NCBI GenBank assembly: GCA_002914805.1
Contig: JXTB01000027.1
Location: 1,702,256 to 1,766,255, forward strand
Source: Parasponia andersonii
Lineage: Eukaryota; Streptophyta; Magnoliopsida; Rosales; Cannabaceae
DNA length: 64,000 nucleotides
Direction: 5' to 3'
Shown here: positions 51,160 to 63,852 of the stretch, one piece after another
How the letters are laid out: every line of letters starts with the position of its first letter
Numbering within the stretch: the stretch's first letter is position 1
Notes under the pieces: model-generated
Database searches by the model: none
What the model saw: only the letters and a program-made list of their open reading frames with translations
What the model was told of the DNA's origin: nothing
Program-made: the position numbers and the translations under genes

Positions 51160-52270
51160 TAGGAATGAGTGTCCGCACCATCCGATTGTATAAAGTTATT
51201 TCTATTTTTGTATATAATAAAAATTTAACTAGATTTTGAAAAAAAAAAAACTAAAAACTAATAATATATAGTCGTATACTAAACGTTGTTTGAGTTTAAG
51301 AATTTGAGATTGCATTATCTTTTTGGATTAATGATATACTACGTTATATTTGTACTAAATACATTTGGCAACTGTAACATATTAAAGCTTTATTTGTACT
51401 AAATACATTTGGCAACTCTAACATATTAAAGCTTTATTTGAATATATTTTTTTTTTCAGTTATTTAGATCTTCTATTAAATTATACTTCTAATAGATTTG
51501 AGCTAAAATTAGAATTTTCAATGAATTTAACTTCAATTTAGATTTTTTTTCTTCATTATATTTAGACTTTTAAAAGATTCAGACCAACATAAAAGTTTTT
51601 CATTAGCTCAAGATGACAGTTTCAAATGGAGACCCAGATATATCTGTAGGAAAACTGATCCCAGATGAGGATTTTTCGAAATTGCCCCGCATCAAATTAA
51701 ACGATAAATAATGTAAGGATGGTAAAGTAAAATTATAACGAGGACGCGGATAGTAAATACAAAACTAGTCCCGCTCTCGCTCCGTTGACATCCCTTAGTA
51801 GAGCAAAGGACATGGATAGGACTAGCTTGGCCTCTAATTGACTTTAGGACTTACAAATTTTGTGGACATGGATAGGACCAACTTTTTTACTTTTGTGGGA
51901 CTTAATGGATAAAGAAATAAAAACATTTCAAAGTTGCCTTCTTGCCTTTTTTTTCTTCTCTTTTATTTCTTCTCTTTCCTCTACGCCATTTCACTTTGTT
52001 TCCTCTATTATTGTTGTGTTCTTTCTCTCTCCCTTTCTATTATTTTTCGTCAAATCGAAGCTTAAAAAAATCAAGAAAAGATTAAAGCTTGTTCTTTGGA
52101 TATTGGGGAGTTTTCGAATTTGAGGGTGAGATAAAATATGTATTTTATTTAATAAAATTTTTGATATTATTTGATAATGACTGATCAATGTTTTGAAGGA
52201 AGTCTATAATAGTAATCTAGAAATTATTGTACTGAAATATTCATATTTTTTATTAAACTATTCATCTTCT
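51160..52270. other. Intergenic DNA, no gene recognised
   Basis: AT-rich. A 48-base segment containing TTTGTACTAAATACATTTGG is duplicated in tandem near 51349-51435. No protein-like frame. Confidence 0.55.
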
Positions 52271-52277
52271 TTGTAAT

Positions 52278-53110
52278 GGTATCTAGACGTCACAGGTCAA
52301 GTAATCCTTAGCCCCAGATTAAGCAGTCCTTGGCCACGTGGTCAAATAGTTTATAACAACAAGAATTACTTGATTTAGGGTTAAGTATTACTTAATTTGG
52401 GATCAAGTACTACTTAACTTGCGGTCAAAACTACTTGATGTGGGGTCAAAGGACTACCTATTTGACCCTAAGTCACGTAGTGGTCAAGTAGTACTTAGAT
52501 ACAGGGTCAATAACTATTTTGCCTGAATCAGTATATAACAAAAGTACAAATAGGGAATTAGATGGACAACTTTCTCATCCTTCCTCAACAATAGGGACTT
52601 AGATAAGCTCTTCTTCTTCGGCAATAGAGACTTATATGGTGATTGTCTTGTCGTTCCCATCAACATCGTGGCTAAAGATTTTGATGACTCTTTCTTACCT
52701 TCGGCTGACCTAGTTTTTGTCACTTTAAAACTTTCTATGTTCCTTTAGATGAGAAAAATCAATTAAAGACTTGCATGGGTGAACAGATTTTGAGATCAAT
52801 GGCAATTTTTGGTAGTTTTTACAGTCAGACATAAGGAACTATGCATGCTAAATGTCAAATAAAATACAGTCCTAGTTAAAAAATGAAAAGAAAAATAAGC
52901 ATTAAGTTAATTCAACTAAATAAATTGATCAAGTAAATAACAAGTCAATTTTTATTTGACCTAAGGTCAAATACAACTTAACCTCTAATCAGGTGAATTA
53001 TTCATGATCTCATGCAATTAAAAATTTGCCATGAGGTCAATATTCACTTGACCCCATGTCAAGAAGTACTTGATCTTTACTAAAGTCAAGTGGAACTTGA
53101 TCTTTGTTGA
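52278..53110. repeat. Degenerate array of GGTCAAGTA / TACTTGACC words
   Basis: GGTCAA followed by GTA or ATA, and its reverse complement, recur many times at about 52285-52510 and again at 52920-53105, in both orientations, often with a CTTAR or TACTTGAT word between. The underlying unit seems to be about 25-35 bases. The TTGAC cores would also read as W-boxes, here on both strands. A minus-strand open frame (52514-52723) in the middle resembles nothing known. Confidence 0.5.
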
Positions 53111-55188
53111 AATTAAATGGAGAGAAATAGGTTTTACAGGAATATATATGGAGTGGGATATGTCAAAACTGATGTAGGTCCTGTCAGTTGTCAGATTATA
53201 TGGGATTGGGATTGAGATATTTAAGACTTTTAGTTCTTATAGGCCCATTTTTTTAGTCCTAAAAAATTTATCCAAAAAATTAGTTCTAAAAATGTCTAAA
53301 AAGAGGAAGCTAGTCTTATATATGTCCTTTTTTTTTCTCACTTCTTCTCATAGGAGATTAGTGGACCATCTATAATATTGCAAAAATAACCTGGCATTCT
53401 ATTATTTTTAATTTGCATACATATCGTTTTCTGCTTTTCAAGTTAATTTATTGTGATGTTTAGCATTTTCTTTGATTTTTAACTTGCCATTTTATAGTGC
53501 TAAAAAGTAATACTAAGTTATAATTTCTTAAGTCAATAAAACTGGCGATGAGATGTAGGAGATGAAAATTCAAAGAAATGACATAATGTGAAAAATTGTC
53601 GAACCATGTCATACTGCACTAATCTATACATTTTTCACAATTATGTGATTTTATATGATTTATGAAATATCTAAACAGCAAATATACAGTTTAGTGCACA
53701 ATTTGGGGACATTTTTAATGTGGCTTAAAAACATACCTTGTATAATTTTTAATCATTATTTTTGGATTTATAAGTATTATATCTTATGCAATGTATTTAT
53801 ATAATTAGATGTAAAATATTTTTTTTTTCAATCATAAAAGACAAATGTAGAAGCAATAATAGACAAAAACTTTCATTTGGTCAAACTTCTTAACCCTAAT
53901 GCGAATATGGTCCATTTCCAATACTTATTGTCCAACTGATGAACCAATCTCACCATGCGCAAATATAGTTGTGATTTGGTTTAATTTCTTCTGATCATTT
54001 TAAACAATGCTACATGGGCATACGAGTAGACCACATGTATGGTTTGGTATATAATTATTTAGCTTTTATGCTCAAAATTATATTTCTATAGTACATATAC
54101 TAAGTTACCAAAGCTTCCAACGGGGCCAATAGTTACATCTTTCACAGCATGGTTCACAGAGTTGGTATTGGAAGGACGCTTCACAACCTCTAAGTCTTAT
54201 TGCTAGCTCTAGATTTAAAATATCTTCCCATCACTCATTATTAATGGATAAATCTATTAGAAAACAGAGCTCCTTTATCACAGAATTCTCTATTTTTTTA
54301 GTCTTAATTGAATTGTGGAATGCAAACAAATATAAGCCTATAAGCCCTAGTAAGTGTTAGGGAGAAAAAAATCCTAACTCAAATGCTGGTAATATTATGC
54401 CAATGTCGTGGACGAAATTAGGCTTCAACAACCTTTCATAGGGCTATGTTAAATGTCTTTTTAGTTTATAGTTTATAAAATGCTTTATAGTAAAGTTCCA
54501 AAAAAAAAAAATTCCTTATTGGTTGAGATTTGTTTACTGACGGGGTTGAGTATTTTTGACTAATTGGTTAATGCTCAAAGCAAACCGCGAGTAATTTTGG
54601 TATAAAGTAGATATACTTATGTATATACTTAGTTAAGGGCTACCTAACAAAAATTGGATTTTACAATTACTATTTGTAAGAATATCTCTAGTATCATGCC
54701 ATATGATTAAAGTGAAATTGAGGCTTGGTGCCTGTGTTTTTTTTTCTTATATTTCTATTAACCTAAGATTGACAATTCAAGAAGAGGTTAATTGAGATTT
54801 AATATCCTTTAAGAAATTTTTCAACTTTGTAAAATCATAGATCACTATTTTGAAATTTTTAAACTAAATAAACAATAATACCAAACATATAACAATAATG
54901 CCAAGTAAATCAAGCATACTAAATATCAAACATACAATCAAATAATTTGCAATAAAATGAAGAGAGTATGGATAGAGAAAATGTAAACTCGATTTTTACG
55001 AGATTCGAAAAATACTACGATTTGCCTATGGCCTATGTCCCCGGTTCTTGATAACTTAGTTTGAGCTTTCCACTATCGGATCAAGATTATTGGTTTGACC
55101 GACATTTTTATAGATAGAGTGAATTCTTCTTAAGCTCACCCAAACTTTTATAGTATTTTTAACTTTGGTTTTATCACGCTTAACCTCG
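53111..55188. other. Intergenic DNA, no gene recognised
   Basis: AT-rich non-coding sequence. The stretch at about 54980-55060 resembles dispersed repetitive DNA but I could not find its ends. Confidence 0.5.
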
Positions 55189-55425
55189 GATTATTTTGAC
55201 TCCGGTACTAACTTCACCTACATGGATTATTTAGATAATAGTGTCAATCTCACTAATTTATGGGTTGTTTAGACTCTTGTAACAACCTCATCTACACTTA
55301 GGCTGTTTAGATTCTAGTGACAATCACATCTAAATCAGATTATTTAGACTCTATTGATAATCTTACTTATGAACAGATTATTTTGACTCTTGTGCCAACC
55401 TTACCTCACACTCAAATAGGTTTTT
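55189..55425 (+). repeat. Minisatellite of about six ~38-base units
   Basis: Units begin GATTATTTTGACTC, GATTATTTAGATAA, GGTTGTTTAGACTC, GCTGTTTAGATTC, GATTATTTAGACTC and GATTATTTTGACTC. Each is followed by a TGT/GGT word, then A-A-Y-CT-CAY and an AT-rich end. Units are well diverged, so the array is old. Confidence 0.75.
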
Positions 55426-56819
55426 AATAAATAAGAGTGAATATACTTAAGAACTCTCCTCACAAAGTAATAAATACAATATTGGCTTAGTAGATTTGAT
55501 AATAATATACAATAAATGCTCTAAGATTGGCTCAATATGATTTGAAAATTAATTTAATATAAAAATAGGCTTTTGTACTTTGAAAATAGTTGGATAATAA
55601 TTTTGGTTCGTGTAAAGTCTTTTTCAAGTCTTAAAATAGCTTCTATTTATAAACTTATATCAAAACTAACTTATTCTGACCATTGTGTGTAGTTACTGCT
55701 ATTTTTGGCGAACTGAAAACACTAGTCGGTGGTTAGTGCTTTTGCAACGGTATATTTTGATAGTCATATTTTTATAGCTGTTATTTTCAGTAGACAGAAA
55801 ATCTTAGTCATTTTTGCTATTTCAGTTTTTGGCATTTTTTCAAATTTTGACAGTTTTTGGTGTTTTTCAAAAACTGGATTCTAAACTTATTTTAAATAAT
55901 TTAAAAACATTGGAAATCAATTTAAAAAGAATATTTTAGCTATTATAAACTTGTTTTAGTTTCTCAAATGTATTTAACAATAATTTAGAAAGTATTCATA
56001 CCAAAACATATTATAGTTTGTAAATAGAAAATCTTTTTTTAACCTATTTCAAATAATCATGATTTCAAATATATTTGTAATTTATTTAAACTTAAGAAAT
56101 CATGTTTTAAAGAATGTTTTGCCCATTTAAAGAAATCATTATTTTTCATTTTCAAACTTCTATGATAAAATAACTGAAAACTCCTTTTAAAAGTATGAGT
56201 TTATGTACAATGAACTAAATCAAATACTAAATTAAATATGAAAAATACCCTATTTAAACATGGTCTTATATCTTAATTGTCTATTTTCAAGCTTCATTCT
56301 AAGAAGTCCAATATACATCCATCTTCAAGTTTACTTCCTTGATCAACTTGAGTTAGAATTTTTAAAGTTATTTCACTATACACTCAAGTTAAATCATTAG
56401 TACTAAATCAAATGTTTGTTATCTTCAAAATAAAAATAAGATTGAAACCTTAATTTCTCAATAATTTCACTAATACTTGCTTTTTAATATTAGTAATTAT
56501 ATACTCTCATTTTTTTTCAAATTTAATTTTTACATGTAAAATAGTGGAGAAAACTAAGTAGATGACCAATTTTTTAAATTTCTTTAAGTACATGTCCATG
56601 TTTTAAAAGTTATAGCAAAATGTCAATTTCTTTTAAAGTTTCAGTTGTGGAATATGTTATATTTTCATTTTTGTCTTTAAGTGAGTTGAATATTTGGCTA
56701 TAAACTCTTAAACTTGGACATATACTGAGTTTTGGGATAAAAAATAGTCAAATAACTAGTCAGTCCAACTACGTATGGTATACATTTATAGTATAAATAT
56801 TAACATATGATATATATTT
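55426..56819. other. Intergenic DNA, no gene recognised
   Basis: AT-rich, no protein-like frames and no bounded repeats seen. Confidence 0.5.
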
Positions 56820-57209
56820 TGTAGCACTACTTGGTCTCACTCAAAAGTACTTTTGGGCTCATAAATCATCACTTAAATACTTATAATCTTCCCAGAACAT
56901 ACCTAATGTGGGAATTGAGGTGTTACAATCTCCTTCGGTTAAGGGTATAGTGTCCTCGCTACGGGGTCTACATTCAATAGCCCACATATAATTCTTATAG
57001 ATGGGGTCTATATTTGCCACAATTCCAACCCGTGGCAGCCTTCTAAGGCCCACACAGATATGGACTAGGTCGGCTCTGAATACCAAATGTAATACCACCG
57101 AGCCTCACCTAAAAGTACTAACTTGAAGGAATTTTTGGGCTCATGTACCACCGCTTAAATATCCACGATCTTCCTAAAACATACCCAATGTGAGAGTTAG
57201 AGTATTACA
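56820..57209 (-). mobile_element. TRIM (miniature LTR retrotransposon)
   Basis: Two direct terminal repeats of about 120 and 108 bases (57209-57088 and 56927-56820 on the minus strand) share TGTAAYAC, CACATTRGGTATGTT, GAAGAT and ATGAGCCCAAAA, and end in ACA. Directly after the first repeat is TTTGGTATTCAGAGCC (57087-57072), matching the primer-binding site complementary to initiator tRNA-Met (TGGTATCAGAGC) apart from one inserted T. A purine stretch (CGAAGGAGA) precedes the second repeat. The internal part is about 160 bases and non-coding. These are the marks of a TRIM. No clean target duplication was found. Confidence 0.85.
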
Positions 57210-60200
57210 AGAGTGTTGCACATTTACATTGTAAATTTATAACTATAGTATACATTATGAAATATATAGCAATTTTTAAATATAATTTTTAAACATAAAA
57301 TGAATATCATAGTATAATTTTTACGCATGAAATATGTATCACATTGTACATTTTATATATAAAATACTTCTAGTATACATTACTCCAAAAGCGTGTATAA
57401 AAAGGGTATTTATGTACTCATCTTGTGATTAAATTTAGTAGGCCCATTTATTGATTGTTATAGGGCAACAGTCAACAACATGTCAAAAGAACAGACATTT
57501 TTCAGAATTGTGTCCAAAATGGACACCTACTCTGATATTTTAACATGTTAACATCTTTTAATTTGAGGACATTAAATCTAACAACCGCTTTTTTTTTTAT
57601 AGTGGAAATTTATTGTGTTGGGAGCTGCGTTTTATTCTCCTAAATCTACCATTTTTTTTGTTTTCAGGTTAATTACGTAATTTAATATGCCAGAGTGGTG
57701 TTTATTGGAGCACAGAAATAGTCGCCATATTTACTATAAAGCTTTCAAAATGCGGTGACCACTAGCTAACCTGTTTTATTTTGGAGAATTTAGGAGGAAA
57801 TTAGGTGGTTGAGTGACGTTTTAATTGTTGGTATTAGTTTTATAGCATTATTTTCATAAAGAGTATACTATAAAACTAATATGTTTCTTTGTATCTAATT
57901 GCTATTATGAAAATACCCTATAATTTAAATAGGTAATTAGGAATATAATTTTTAGAAAGGCTACAACTAGGGGAAAAAAGTTACTTTCGTAAGGGCAATT
58001 TACAAAATTAACATAAAAGCGTCGAGCCAGAGGATTTTTATTCCCAAATTAAAAGAGGAACAACATTAAATTTTCAGCAAAAAATAATGGTAGTTATAGC
58101 AGTACAATAAAGTAGAAAAAGTGGCAAACATCCTTTATTATACTTTGAAAGCGGTATCAAATGCAATTAATTTGTAAATACAATGAGAAGATTATGAAAT
58201 ATGGACTTTTTTTTTTGAAGAATATATTTTTTTTTGTCATTGTACATCAAGTATTTCCCATCCTTTTTTCTTCACATTTGTCTTCTATGGTTTTGCACCG
58301 AGGGAGTCTTCTAATGATCTCATGATAATACAACTGTCTCAAACATAAATTAACCCTTTTTTCTGTTTCAACTATTTGTATTTACCTAAAGATCCTAATT
58401 AAAATGCTCAAATGTTCTTTTCTTGGAACCATGACCACTACAAATTTCTTCGTTAGTTTCCTCCATGAATTTTTGTCGCAATCAGAGTCAAAAGAGGTGA
58501 CTCATCTTCCACAATTTTTTTTTTCACCATGATCGAGTCTATTTTCAACCCTAATCGAATTTTACAACTTGGTAGAGAAGTGGGGACAATTTTATATTTG
58601 CGATTTTTTCATTAAAACATTATTTATTATTGTAAATGAGTTATATTATAACATTGTTCCATATTTTACCATGCAATTATCAATTTGGATCTTCTTTTGA
58701 AGCATCTGATGGAAAAAATGGGAAAAATATAAATAATTTATAAAGTTAGAACTTTTATTTAATGAAAAATTTCAAAAATTTTGAAATTTTCCTCACGTTT
58801 TTACCATGGTCGAAAATGATAAGTGAAAAAAACGTGGCCAAGATAGGCGGTTAAACATGTTCAATCACGATTGAAATATTTTGGCCAAAATCAAAATGAG
58901 GAGTGCTGCACCAAAAGTATTTGGGATTTGTTAAAAAAAAAACTTATTTTAGAGTTTGTTAGAAAATATGTTATCTAAATAATAGTAGATGTGTGATATT
59001 ATAATTAATACTAATTTTGATAGCATATATGAATAAGTCTCTTTTATAATCACGAGGGCATTAGTAGACTTATAGGTGTAAAAATTTGAAAAATTTACGT
59101 CAAGTATTTATTTTTATACTTTATTTTTATAAATACCTGTTTTAAATTTTTATTTCAAAGTACTATTTTTATATTATATATTTCATGTGCAAAATATTAA
59201 TAGTATACTTATGCAACATAAATTTTTACCTATGAGGTATATATTTGATGTGGAAAATATAAACAATACATATTTACAATATAAATATTTATCACGGTTT
59301 ACATTTTTCATTATAAATTTGATATGATATATATTTTGAAGTATGTGCTAATTTTTAGTGTATACAATGATATATATTTAATGTAATGAAATGTATATCA
59401 TAATATACATTTCATATGTAAACGTTGGTAGACTACATTTATCCAAAAATAGGTATTACTGAAATAAAAATAAATATGGGTATTTGTGAAAATATGATTT
59501 TAGAAACGGGTATTTATGAACTTTTTCTTAAAAACCACCCGGTTAGCGTGGGCGTTGAAACAAGATCAAAATTGATAGTGCCCATTTTTATATATATATT
59601 TTTTTGATGATTGGATTTTTGTCATCTCTAAATGTTAATCTTTCTTAACAAACTTTATACCTGTCCACTTTTATTTATTTATATACTTATTTAGTAGTTA
59701 TTTGTTGAATATTTGATTGCTTTTTATTTAATATTTCAAGCGAAACAATCTCCCGACTCTTGAAAACCCTGGTTCGTGCTAACCATAATGTTTCACCTCT
59801 TTTACAGAAATCTCTGTTTGCAAGTTTCGTTTGTTGTTTGAACTTGGAGACTCTCTCCTCGCTTTAGTGGATATCTACAAGATATAAAATTGTGGTCAGA
59901 GAAAACCTAGATTTGATCAGAACCAATGATACAAGAGACTAAAATGTATCCTTTCTTGTAGGGTTTTAAGCTAGAACAAGTTGGTAAATAAGAACTCTGA
60001 CGACAAAACTTCCATTAATACATGAAGCACGAGTTAAAACATGATAGGTTTGTTTCAAAAAAATAAAATGTTGGAACAATTTGTTCAAAAAATTGATGAG
60101 ATTTTATCACCACAGAATGGTGCTTTTTAATCATATTAAATGTTTACAATAACCATGTTTGAATTCAATACAAAGTGCTTGGGATTCTCAGTTTTTTTTT

Positions 60201-62840
60201 TTTTTTTTTTTTTTGAGTGAAGCTTGTGATTCTCAGTTGTATTGACGGATTGCACATAATGTACATATGTTTTGACAGTTGGCAATAATTTCATGTTTTT
60301 TGTGACACATTGACTTCACTTGTCTGTTGTCTTGACAACTCATCATTTTTTTTAGTGTTTTGTTCAAATATGTTCTTTTCTTAACTCATCCGCAAGAAAT
60401 CCATTTGAAACTATTTTAATGACTTAAAAAGATTTAAACTAAATCTCTAATCATCTCAAAGATAAGGAATCTCAATCACAACGTATCCTTACAGTATTCA
60501 TCTCATTTTTTGTTTTTTTTTTTAACCGATGTTGGCAATAATCTTCAAATCTTTTTTAATATTATTGACTTGATGTACATAATCTTTATTATTTTCTATC
60601 AATATGATCACTTTAGAATCTATCTTGATCCTACTTCCCAGGACAAGAACTCTTTTGGACTTTTGCAAATTTATCTCCTCAATATTTAGGACATAACGTG
60701 GCAGTTGGCACATATAGTACTGACTATTGCTGGACATTGAAAAAAAAAATGTGGCATTATTTTAAACTAAGATTTACTACTTAAAATTATGTAGATATAA
60801 GTTCTTCGTTCAGGTTGTTGGTGTCCTAGTGTAACTCTTACAATAAGTAAATTGCAAATAAAGTACAAATATTTTTGCAAACCTTTTTTTTTTTGGAATT
60901 AATATTTTTTGGTAGAAACTTAAACAAAAAGATTTTGCCAACTATGGATCTAATTTCACCTCTCTTTTTTTTTTTTTTTTGTTTTGTTTATTTTTTGTTT
61001 GGAGGATTACCGGATTAGTGAGTATGAGAGGGACCAATATGAAATTGATGCAAAATGAAAAACTTAAAATAAAGAAGGAAAAAAAAAAAAAAGGAAAAGA
61101 AAAAGTGAAGTTGAAGAGTTCCAATTTATGTGGGGCCAGGGAGATAATGAGGCTACGGGTGCGCCTAAGAACGTGGCCTAATTATGCAGTCACATTCGAG
61201 TCCGTGGTGAAACGAAATGAAATGATCATTCTCTGAATAAGCCAATTTGTCAAACAACGACGTCGCTTTGAAGACAACCTTGGAGTTATCATCTGCATCC
61301 TCTGGAACCCACCACCAACCCACTCCCACTTCTCTTCAACGTACGAATTTTCAATTTTCATGACCATTATAAAAAATAATTTAAAACCAAATTACATTTG
61401 ACAGTTGACACCCCATGATGTATAACAAAATCATGTTATACCCCCCATCCATTAAAGATAAACACAGTTACACCCTCCGAACTGAAAAGAATTTAAAATC
61501 TGTACCATTTAATTATGTTGTTCGTTTAATTTAAACAGTTACTTTTTGTTTTCTGCTCTCCTAATTAAATGAAATTTAATTGTCAAAATAACATTTCAGT
61601 TAAACAAAAGGGAGAGTGTGTGTTGTATATAACCTTTTTGAATTCTAGGATATATAAATATATTACTTGGGATGGGGGATTATAATCTTAAGGGGTGGTA
61701 ATTTGACCGCGAGTGAAAACTTACATGTTTATTAATTATTTTTCTTTATCAAAAGATATTATAAAGAATAAATAATAATTATTTTTTATATAAATAACTC
61801 CTTAAGAAAATATTATTAATCGAAGAAAAAGTTTTAAATTATAATATAAGCATAACGTTTACAATTTCAATTCCTTAAAAAAAATACGATGAAAAATAAA
61901 TCACAAACAACTAAAAATAAATATTTGGGTTACACTAATTCTTCAATATAAAGAGATAATAAGGATCATTAACAATCTATTGTCTTCAATATCTGCACAT
62001 GGTTGAATTCTCCGTAAAGTAGACTATATGAGACTAACATTAATTGAGATCTATACATGTGGAAAGAAAAGCAAAATAAAAATCAGTCACTAAATAAATC
62101 TAAATCTAAGAACAAATCTCAAATTTAAGATTTGAACCGGATTAAAATTCATACAAAGGATGATATTACAAACTAGATTTAGATATGAACTTATTAAAAC
62201 TAGAAAATAAAAAGAAAAAAGAATCGGTTAAGAGGAGGAAGAAAAAAGTGAGGAGAAGAGACTAGAAAAGAAGAATAAAAGACTCCTTCTCCGACCTCCA
62301 AAGGAAGCTATATTGGCTTTTTTATTAAGAGGAGATGTAAATAAAGAGAATGGTTATTTTTTTAGGTTTCAATGAGTAAATTGAAAAATATTAATAAGAA
62401 ATAATTATTTCATAGAAATTATTTTTAATGATTTTGATCAATAAATAAAAAATAATAAATTAATGAGCTAATTTATCTTAATAATTTATAATAAAATTAA
62501 AAATATCAAATACATTAATAATTATATTGCTTATAAATGTTACGACGTATTGATCTTTTTTAGTAAATAAGTAATATGTGGATGAACAAAAAATCTGCAC
62601 CATATATTTGAGTCAATACGAAATGACACAACCTCTATTTTGGGTAACTTTTTATTTAAAAAAATGTCTTTTTTTTTTTGTATAATATGGTAAATATATT
62701 ATAAGTTTCTTATTTTTCACTTGTGAAATAAAATAAGAAACAATAACCAAAAAAAAAAAGAAAAAAAAAACTCAATCGTTAGAGAATAATATAGCCATAA
62801 ATGAGTAGAGATGCATAGTTGGAGTTGACGCTATAATTCA
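57210..62840. other. Intergenic DNA, no gene recognised
   Basis: AT-rich. Words such as TATACATT and CATATGTA recur loosely at 57230-57400 and 59150-59440, perhaps an old minisatellite. Long T-runs lie near 60191-60213 and 60967-60980, and an A-run near 61080-61092. Short open frames (for example 59425-59607 and 60522-60737) match nothing I recognise. Confidence 0.55.
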
Positions 62841-63245
62841 AAAATGCCAAGAGCAAAGTAATAATGGGTCTAGCTAAGAAAAAATATGGCATTCTATCAT
62901 CAAAAAATTACTGAAGCTATGGCAATAGGGGTGTTTCTACTATTGGTCAACAATCTTCGTCTAAATATCCAGTCTCTAAAGTAAGATTCATTGCTAGTGT
63001 GATTCGAGTTCTTAACCATGCACGGTACGATATTAAGAGTTTGGGGAGCTACGGTCGTGTGATTCGAGTTCTTAACCATGCACGGTACGATATTAAGAGT
63101 TTGGGGAGCTACGGTCGGATGTACTTAGTTTATTTTTTTTATTTATAGGTATCCAGGTTAACCATATGTTTAGTGAAGCTAATATTATTGCACATAATTT
63201 AGCTAAAATTTGCTATAGGAGTGGAAATTGAAGTTAGCTGGAGAA
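62841..63245 (+). pseudogene. Decayed RNase H-like domain of a retroelement
   Basis: Fragments in shifting frames recall the RNase H (RVT_3) domain found in plant LINE-derived genes: GLAKKKYGILSSKNY, then EAMAIGVFLLLVNNLRLNIQ, and finally SEANIIAHNLAKICYRSG, which is the usual end of that domain. Stops and frame changes separate them, and the middle is disturbed by a 60-base duplication. Confidence 0.65.
62997..63116. repeat. Perfect 60-base tandem duplication
   Basis: The segment GTGTGATTCGAGTTC...CTACGGTC at 62997-63056 is repeated without a single change at 63057-63116. Complete identity in otherwise decayed DNA means it is either very recent or an assembly artefact. Confidence 0.95.
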
Positions 63246-63677
63246 ATCTTATCTTCTAATTGGGTCTATTATTTTAAAGGATACTAATGATTTATAATGA
63301 CTGATTTTTTTTTTTTTTTACTTTAAAAAGAGAAGCTACGTGGTGAAAATTAATTGATTTATCAAACTCTTTTCAAACACAAAGGGTTATCACTGTAATT
63401 TCATTCATTTAGTGGTATCACTATAATTTAGACATACAACAAGGATGCAAGTGCAATTTTCCCGGAGAAACAGGGGAAGGGAAGGAAAAACGGTCACATT
63501 TATAACGACACTGAAATAAAGTTTAAAGAGAGAAGAGACCCTACCTAAACTCGCTCACCACCACAAAACATAACGCTATATGTATAATTCTCACGTCAAA
63601 ACAGGGGACTCACCACTCACCGCCAAAAATAAATCCCACATTTCCGGTTCTCCATTCGCAAATCCCATTTTTTACAT

Positions 63678-63682
<5 letters not shown>
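63246..63682. promoter_or_regulatory. Probable promoter region of the terminal gene
   Basis: Non-coding sequence that becomes less AT-rich toward its 3' end, directly before the CT-rich leader of the gene starting at 63853. No convincing TATA box was found. Confidence 0.4.

Positions 63683-63717
<35 letters not shown>
63683..63717 (+). repeat. CT microsatellite, probably in a 5' leader
   Basis: A long CT run about 135 bases upstream of the last start codon. Such tracts are common in plant 5' untranslated regions. Confidence 0.85.
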
Positions 63718-63722
<5 letters not shown>

Positions 63723-63852
63723 TCTCCTCTCTTTTTCCCATTTTTAGAAAATCTATTTTACGACTTTACTGCCGCTTTTCTTGTGGGGTTGCTCTATTTT
63801 TTTTTTAATTGTATTATTGTTTTGTATTTTAATTTTTGGATTCTATGAGAAA

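Noticed and set aside
56859..57098. 79-codon minus-strand open frame
   Set aside because: It spans both a terminal repeat and the internal part of the TRIM; it is a chance frame without family resemblance.
56820..57209. Cassandra-type TRIM with a 5S rRNA-like LTR
   Set aside because: The primer site fits, but I see no 5S-like internal promoter sequence and the terminal repeats are shorter than expected.
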